Shown: piece by piece, positions 60,580-64,000 of the stretch
How positions within the stretch are numbered: the stretch's first letter is position 1
How the letters are laid out: every line of letters begins with the position of its first letter
Assembly (NCBI GenBank): GCA_039183535.1
Contig: JBCDBO010000010.1
Coordinates: 1-64,000, forward strand
Length of the DNA stretch: 64,000 bases
Source: JBCAXA01 sp039183535
Lineage (GTDB): Bacteria; Pseudomonadota; Gammaproteobacteria; Steroidobacterales; Woeseiaceae
Reading direction: 5' to 3'
The notes under the pieces: generated by a model
Databases searched by the model: none
The model's input: only the letters and a program-made list of their open reading frames with translations
What the model was told of the DNA's origin: nothing
Translations under genes and position numbers: made by a program

Positions 60580-61743
60580 GTGAAAGTGGCCACCAACCCC
60601 GCCAGCAACCCCCGCCGTAGCCCGGCGGTAGAACTGACCGAAGCGCTGATCCGCCGCCGCTCGATAACCCCCGAGGACGCCGGCTGCCAGGACCTCATTG
60701 GCGAACGCCTTGCCAGAGCCGGGTTTGAGCTGGAATCGATGCGCTTCAACGAGACCGACAACCTGTGGGCGCGGCGCGGCCGGTCCGGGCCGGTGTTATG
60801 TTTCGCAGGCCACACCGACGTTGTCCCGCCAGGCGACGATGCCGCCTGGCAAACCGACCCTTTCGACCCGGTACACCGCGATGGCTGGCTGTACGGTCGG
60901 GGCGCTGCCGATATGAAAGCGAGCTTGGCTGCCATGGTCGTCGCTGTGGAGCGATTCGTCGCGCAACATCCGGACGTCAATGGCAGCCTTGCATTTCTGA
61001 TTACCAGCGATGAGGAAGGGCCAGCGCGCGACGGAACAAAACGCGTTATCGAAACGCTGAACGAACGCGCGGAAAAAATCGACTGGTGCGTCGTCGGCGA
61101 GCCCTCAAGCAAAGATCGATTGGGCGATACGATCCGCATCGGTCGGCGTGGCTCGTTGAGTGGCATGTTGACCGTGCGCGGTATTCAAGGACACGTCGCC
61201 TACCCACAGCTCGCTCGTAACCCGATCCACGACGTCGCGCCACTGCTAAGCGAGTTGGCAGAGCGCCAATGGGACAACGGTAACGCCGCTTTCCCGCCAA
61301 CCAGTTTTCAGATCGTGCGCATCCATGCCGATGCTGGCGCGCCCAATGTCATCCCAGGGGAACTCGCCGTACGATTTAACTTTCGCTACTCAACAGAATG
61401 GCACCACAACGACTTGCAGCGCGAAGTTGCAACGATGCTCGAACGCCACGACCTCGATGCCGAACTGAACTGGCATTTGTCCGGAGAGCCGTTCCTCACC
61501 CGCGAGACCACACTGATTGACGCCGTCGAAACCGCTTTGCAGCGGCGTCTGAACATCGCGCCGGAGCGCTCGACCGGTGGCGGTACGTCAGACGGTCGCT
61601 TCATCGCACCGGCCGGCGTCGAAGTGGTCGAGCTCGGTCCGGTCAACGCGACGATCCACAAAGTCAACGAACGGGTTGCCATTGCCGATGTCGACGCCCT
61701 GGCCGACGTCTATGAACAGACGATTGCCGAACTGCTAGGTTGA
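60580..61743 (+). CDS. dapE: Succinyl-diaminopimelate desuccinylase DapE
   Basis: Zinc hydrolase of the succinylase branch of lysine synthesis (387 residues). Metal ligands lie in FAGHTDVVPPGD, YGRGAADMKASLA and ITSDEEGPARDGT (Glu-Glu), with the C-terminal GGTSDGRFIAPAGV. GTG start; the N-terminus has about eight residues more than E. coli. An isolated plus-strand gene between pstS and dsbB, overlapping the dsbB stop by 9 bases. Confidence 0.95.
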   Translation: MKVATNPASNPRRSPAVELTEALIRRRSITPEDAGCQDLIGERLARAGFELESMRFNETDNLWARRGRSGPVLCFAGHTDVVPPGDDAAWQTDPFDPVHRDGWLYGRGAADMKASLAAMVVAVERFVAQHPDVNGSLAFLITSDEEGPARDGTKRVIETLNERAEKIDWCVVGEPSSKDRLGDTIRIGRRGSLSGMLTVRGIQGHVAYPQLARNPIHDVAPLLSELAERQWDNGNAAFPPTSFQIVRIHADAGAPNVIPGELAVRFNFRYSTEWHHNDLQREVATMLERHDLDAELNWHLSGEPFLTRETTLIDAVETALQRRLNIAPERSTGGGTSDGRFIAPAGVEVVELGPVNATIHKVNERVAIADVDALADVYEQTIAELLG

Positions 61744-62229
61744 GCGCGCCGGGAGTAGCCAATTTGCCCAGACGCCCGCGACCCCCAGCGCCACGGCCGC
61801 GATAACCACCCAGACCGGCATGCTGAAGCCGAGCAACGTCCAATCAACCTCCGCGCATTCGCCGGAACCTGTGAATACGAGCCGCAACACATCGAGGAAC
61901 GGGGTCGTTTCAAGCAAAAAGTCGAGACCAGCACCGCAGGCCGGCACCTGATCAGCCGGAAGGTTCTGGAGGTACACGTGGCGCCCTGCTACAGCGATCG
62001 TCGAGCCTGCCGCCAATACGACGCCCAGTACGTAGACGTAGCGAGCGCCGCCGGGCGGATTGTGCAGCGCCGCGAGCAGGAACACACCACCCAAGGCGAT
62101 GACGCCAACGCGTTGAAACACGCACAACGGACACGGCTCGTAGCCGAGCACGTGCTGCGAATACAACGCGTACGCCATGAGGCCCGTGCAGGCGATCAAA
62201 CCAACCAAGTTGGCGATACGGCGAGTCAC
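61735..62229 (-). CDS. dsbB: Disulfide bond formation protein DsbB
   Basis: Quinone-dependent membrane oxidase that re-oxidises DsbA. From GTG 62229 it has 164 residues and four hydrophobic segments. The first periplasmic loop holds the CPLC pair (C33, C36), the second the pair C98 and C125. I reject the longer reading, since it adds 47 residues overlapping phoU. It follows phoU by 13 bases, an uncommon neighbour, so it may share the phoR-phoU transcript. Confidence 0.93.
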   Translation of the reverse strand: MTRRIANLVGLIACTGLMAYALYSQHVLGYEPCPLCVFQRVGVIALGGVFLLAALHNPPGGARYVYVLGVVLAAGSTIAVAGRHVYLQNLPADQVPACGAGLDFLLETTPFLDVLRLVFTGSGECAEVDWTLLGFSMPVWVVIAAVALGVAGVWANWLLPARST

Positions 62230-62242
62230 CGCAAAAAGTCCA

Positions 62243-62980
62243 CTATCGCTCTGGCGACTGGCTAGGCGACGTCGACTCGGTAATCGCCGCAATACTGTCC
62301 TCGGTATGACGAACGTCTTTGCCGAGAACCATGTAAACCACATACTCGGCAATGTTCTTCGCATGATCACCGATGCGTTCGAGAGAACGTGCCGTCCACG
62401 TCACATTCATCACCCGCTTGATCGTTCGCGGGTCTTCCATCATGAACGTAATGCACTGGCGTTGGACGAGCTCATATTCCTCGTCGACCCGCTCATCCTC
62501 ACGGATCACCGCTGCCGCGGCATCGACATCGAGACGCGCGAACGCGTTCATCGCATCACGGACCATCGTCCGAACATGTTGACCCAGGTTCTTCAATTCG
62601 CGGTACGAGCCCGGCGGGCGATCCATGGCAGCGAGTTTCGTCGCCAGAAAACCGATTTTCTCCGCCTCATCGCCGATGCGTTCCAAATCGGTAATCGTTT
62701 TGATGACGGCAAAGATAAGGCGTAAATCGCCAGCGGCCGGTCCGCGGATCGCAAGAATACGACTGCACTCCTCGTCGATGGCAACTTCCATACGATTCAC
62801 TTTGAAATCGTCGTGCGAGACCTTGTGGCCCAGCTCCGAGTCGCCGGAAACGACCGCATCGATCGCGCGCTCCAACTGCGTCTCGACCAGGCCGCCCATG
62901 GCGAGCACCTGGCTGCGAAGCTCTTCCAAGTCTTTGTTGAAGCGTCGCGAAATGTGATGATTGATATCAGTCGTTTGCAC
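62243..62980 (-). CDS. phoU: Phosphate signalling protein PhoU
   Basis: Negative regulator linking PstSCAB to PhoR. From GTG 62980 (AAGGAG seven bases upstream) it has 245 residues in two three-helix PhoU repeats: HHISRRFNKDLEELRSQVL and MGGLVETQLERAI, then LKNLGQHVRTMVRDAMNAF in the second. Usually last in pstSCABphoU; here it is separated from pstB and sits after phoR. Confidence 0.95.
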   Translation of the reverse strand: MQTTDINHHISRRFNKDLEELRSQVLAMGGLVETQLERAIDAVVSGDSELGHKVSHDDFKVNRMEVAIDEECSRILAIRGPAAGDLRLIFAVIKTITDLERIGDEAEKIGFLATKLAAMDRPPGSYRELKNLGQHVRTMVRDAMNAFARLDVDAAAAVIREDERVDEEYELVQRQCITFMMEDPRTIKRVMNVTWTARSLERIGDHAKNIAEYVVYMVLGKDVRHTEDSIAAITESTSPSQSPER

Positions 62981-63056
62981 AGTCGATCTCCTTGGCACCG
63001 AGCGCGGTGCCGACTTGCACGTTCGTTAAGAGCATAACATTCATAAAAATAAACAG

Positions 63057-64000
63057 TTACAGCGGATCTGTGGCCGTGACCGGGGCGTTTTGCTCACGCT
63101 CATCATCGATCTCGCACAGGCGCTGCTCCGGAAATAGGCAACTAAACGTCGACCCCGTCCCCAACCGACTCTTAATATGCAGCTCGGCGTCGTGCCGGTT
63201 GAGTGCGTGCTTCACAATAGCGAGACCCAAGCCGATCCCGCCCGCATGACGACTTCGACCGCGATCGGAGCGAAAAAATCGTTCTGTCAGGCGAGGAATA
63301 TCCGCCTCGGCGATTCCCTCGCCGGTGTCGATGACTGCGAACTCCGCACCGCCCTCGTCCAACAGGCGCCAGCAGAGCGTTACGTTGCCCTCGGGCGGCG
63401 TATAGCGAAGCGCATTCTGGAACAAATTCAAGACGACCGACTCGAGCACCGACTGATTCCCGCGGATCGCTTTCGCCGTGTCGATCCGAAGCTCGACACT
63501 GGGGTGTAGCATACTGTCGGGCGCGCTAGCCGCTGTGCGCCGAATGATCTCCGCGAAGTCGATACACTGCTCATCGGCCAGCGACGAGTCCGATTCAAGC
63601 CGGGACAGCTTCAGTAAATCGGTAATGATCGCGAGCATCCGCGCAGCCTGCGAGCGCATCTCGCCGACCGGCCGTAACCACGGTTCCGGCAAATCCGGCT
63701 CGTCGGACATCGCATCGAGATAGCCGGCGATCACCGTCAACGGTGTGCGCAACTCGTGCGATGCGTTCGCGACAAAATCGCGCCGCATTCGGGCGAGCTG
63801 CGTCTGCTCGGTAATGTCACGAACCAGTAGCATCCAGTCATCGCCGCCATAAGGAACAATCCGTAGCGACAAAAACGAGCCTTCGAGCACCGGCGACGGC
63901 AACACTAACGTCTGCGACGAATCTCGTTCATTGAGGTAAGCGATAAAATCGGGATGACGCACGAGGTTGTCGATACGCTGGCCGCGATCGCGTTTCGCTT
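63057..64000 (-). CDS. phoR: Phosphate regulon sensor kinase PhoR, C-terminal part (cut by window edge)
   Basis: The visible 314 residues begin within the PAS region (GQRIDNLVRHPDFIAYL) and run through HisKA with the phosphorylated His in NASHELRTPLTV. The HATPase domain has N box NLFQNALRYTPPEG, G1 DTGEGI and G2 GIGLGLAIVKH. The N-terminal membrane segments lie beyond the window. PhoB would be expected further upstream. A 76-base gap with no obvious ORF separates it from phoU. Confidence 0.94.
   Translation of the reverse strand, partial: AKRDRGQRIDNLVRHPDFIAYLNERDSSQTLVLPSPVLEGSFLSLRIVPYGGDDWMLLVRDITEQTQLARMRRDFVANASHELRTPLTVIAGYLDAMSDEPDLPEPWLRPVGEMRSQAARMLAIITDLLKLSRLESDSSLADEQCIDFAEIIRRTAASAPDSMLHPSVELRIDTAKAIRGNQSVLESVVLNLFQNALRYTPPEGNVTLCWRLLDEGGAEFAVIDTGEGIAEADIPRLTERFFRSDRGRSRHAGGIGLGLAIVKHALNRHDAELHIKSRLGTGSTFSCLFPEQRLCEIDDEREQNAPVTATDPL

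Noticed and set aside
1..64000. CRISPR arrays, insertion sequences, prophage genes, tRNA or rRNA genes
   Set aside because: None seen: no regularly spaced repeats, transposase motifs or long non-coding stretches; the largest gap is about 180 bases.

Overview
The window is a compact stretch of gammaproteobacterial housekeeping chromosome holding 69 protein genes, almost all on the minus strand. I see no tRNA, rRNA, insertion sequence, prophage or CRISPR array, and no gap longer than about 180 bases. A Gram-negative host follows from the lipid A genes (lpxD, fabZ, lpxA, lpxB, kdsA), bamA, skp and the sigma-E/Rse system. Gene orders such as rpoE-rseA-rseB-rseC-lepA-lepB-rnc-era-recO-pdxJ-acpS, rpsB-tsf-pyrH-frr and map-glnD-dapD are gammaproteobacterial. 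Several details (DUF4845 gene between lepB and rnc, small glutaredoxin next to lepA, an RpfE-like gene beside recJ, prfB-lysS, mitochondrial-type SDH) recall Xanthomonadales-like or deep-branching uncultured lineages. I cannot name a genus.

Region 1 (1-11.9 kb, minus) runs from rpoE downstream: sigma-E and its regulators, a glutaredoxin, lepA, lepB, DUF4845, rnc, era, recO, pdxJ, acpS, an exonuclease, rlmD and nagZ. Many junctions are ATGA-type overlaps. A convincing sigma-E promoter precedes rpoE. Region 2 (12-16.3 kb) is sdhCDAB, bracketed by two SDH flavinylation-factor homologues (SDHAF4/DUF1674 and SdhE), followed by ygfX. Region 3 (16.3-22.8 kb) holds ygfZ, lysS, prfB with an intact programmed +1 frameshift, recJ, an RpfE-like gene and a Mth938-domain gene. 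Region 4 (22.7-31.2 kb) has surE-pcm-yqaA-nlpD, an Smr-domain gene, and pyrG-kdsA-eno-ftsB-truD.

Region 5 (31.4-50.6 kb, minus) is the long translation/envelope cluster rpsB-tsf-pyrH-frr-uppS-cdsA-rseP-bamA-skp-lpxD-fabZ-lpxA-lpxB-rnhB-dnaE-accA-tilS. Region 6 (50.6-55.3 kb, plus) is map-glnD-dapD and an ArsC-like gene, divergent from rpsB with overlapping promoters. Region 7 (55.3-64 kb) is the phosphate module: a DUF6958-like gene, pstSCAB, then dapE (plus), dsbB, phoU and a phoR cut by the window edge.

The most notable pattern is an absence. The three non-mevalonate isoprenoid genes expected at two places in these clusters (dxr between uppS/cdsA and rseP; ispD-ispF between ftsB and truD) are all missing, although the flanking genes are intact. 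That raises the possibility of a mevalonate-dependent gammaproteobacterium. I found no wholly new multi-gene system. The remaining points are regulatory sites, protein extensions and unusual neighbourhoods.
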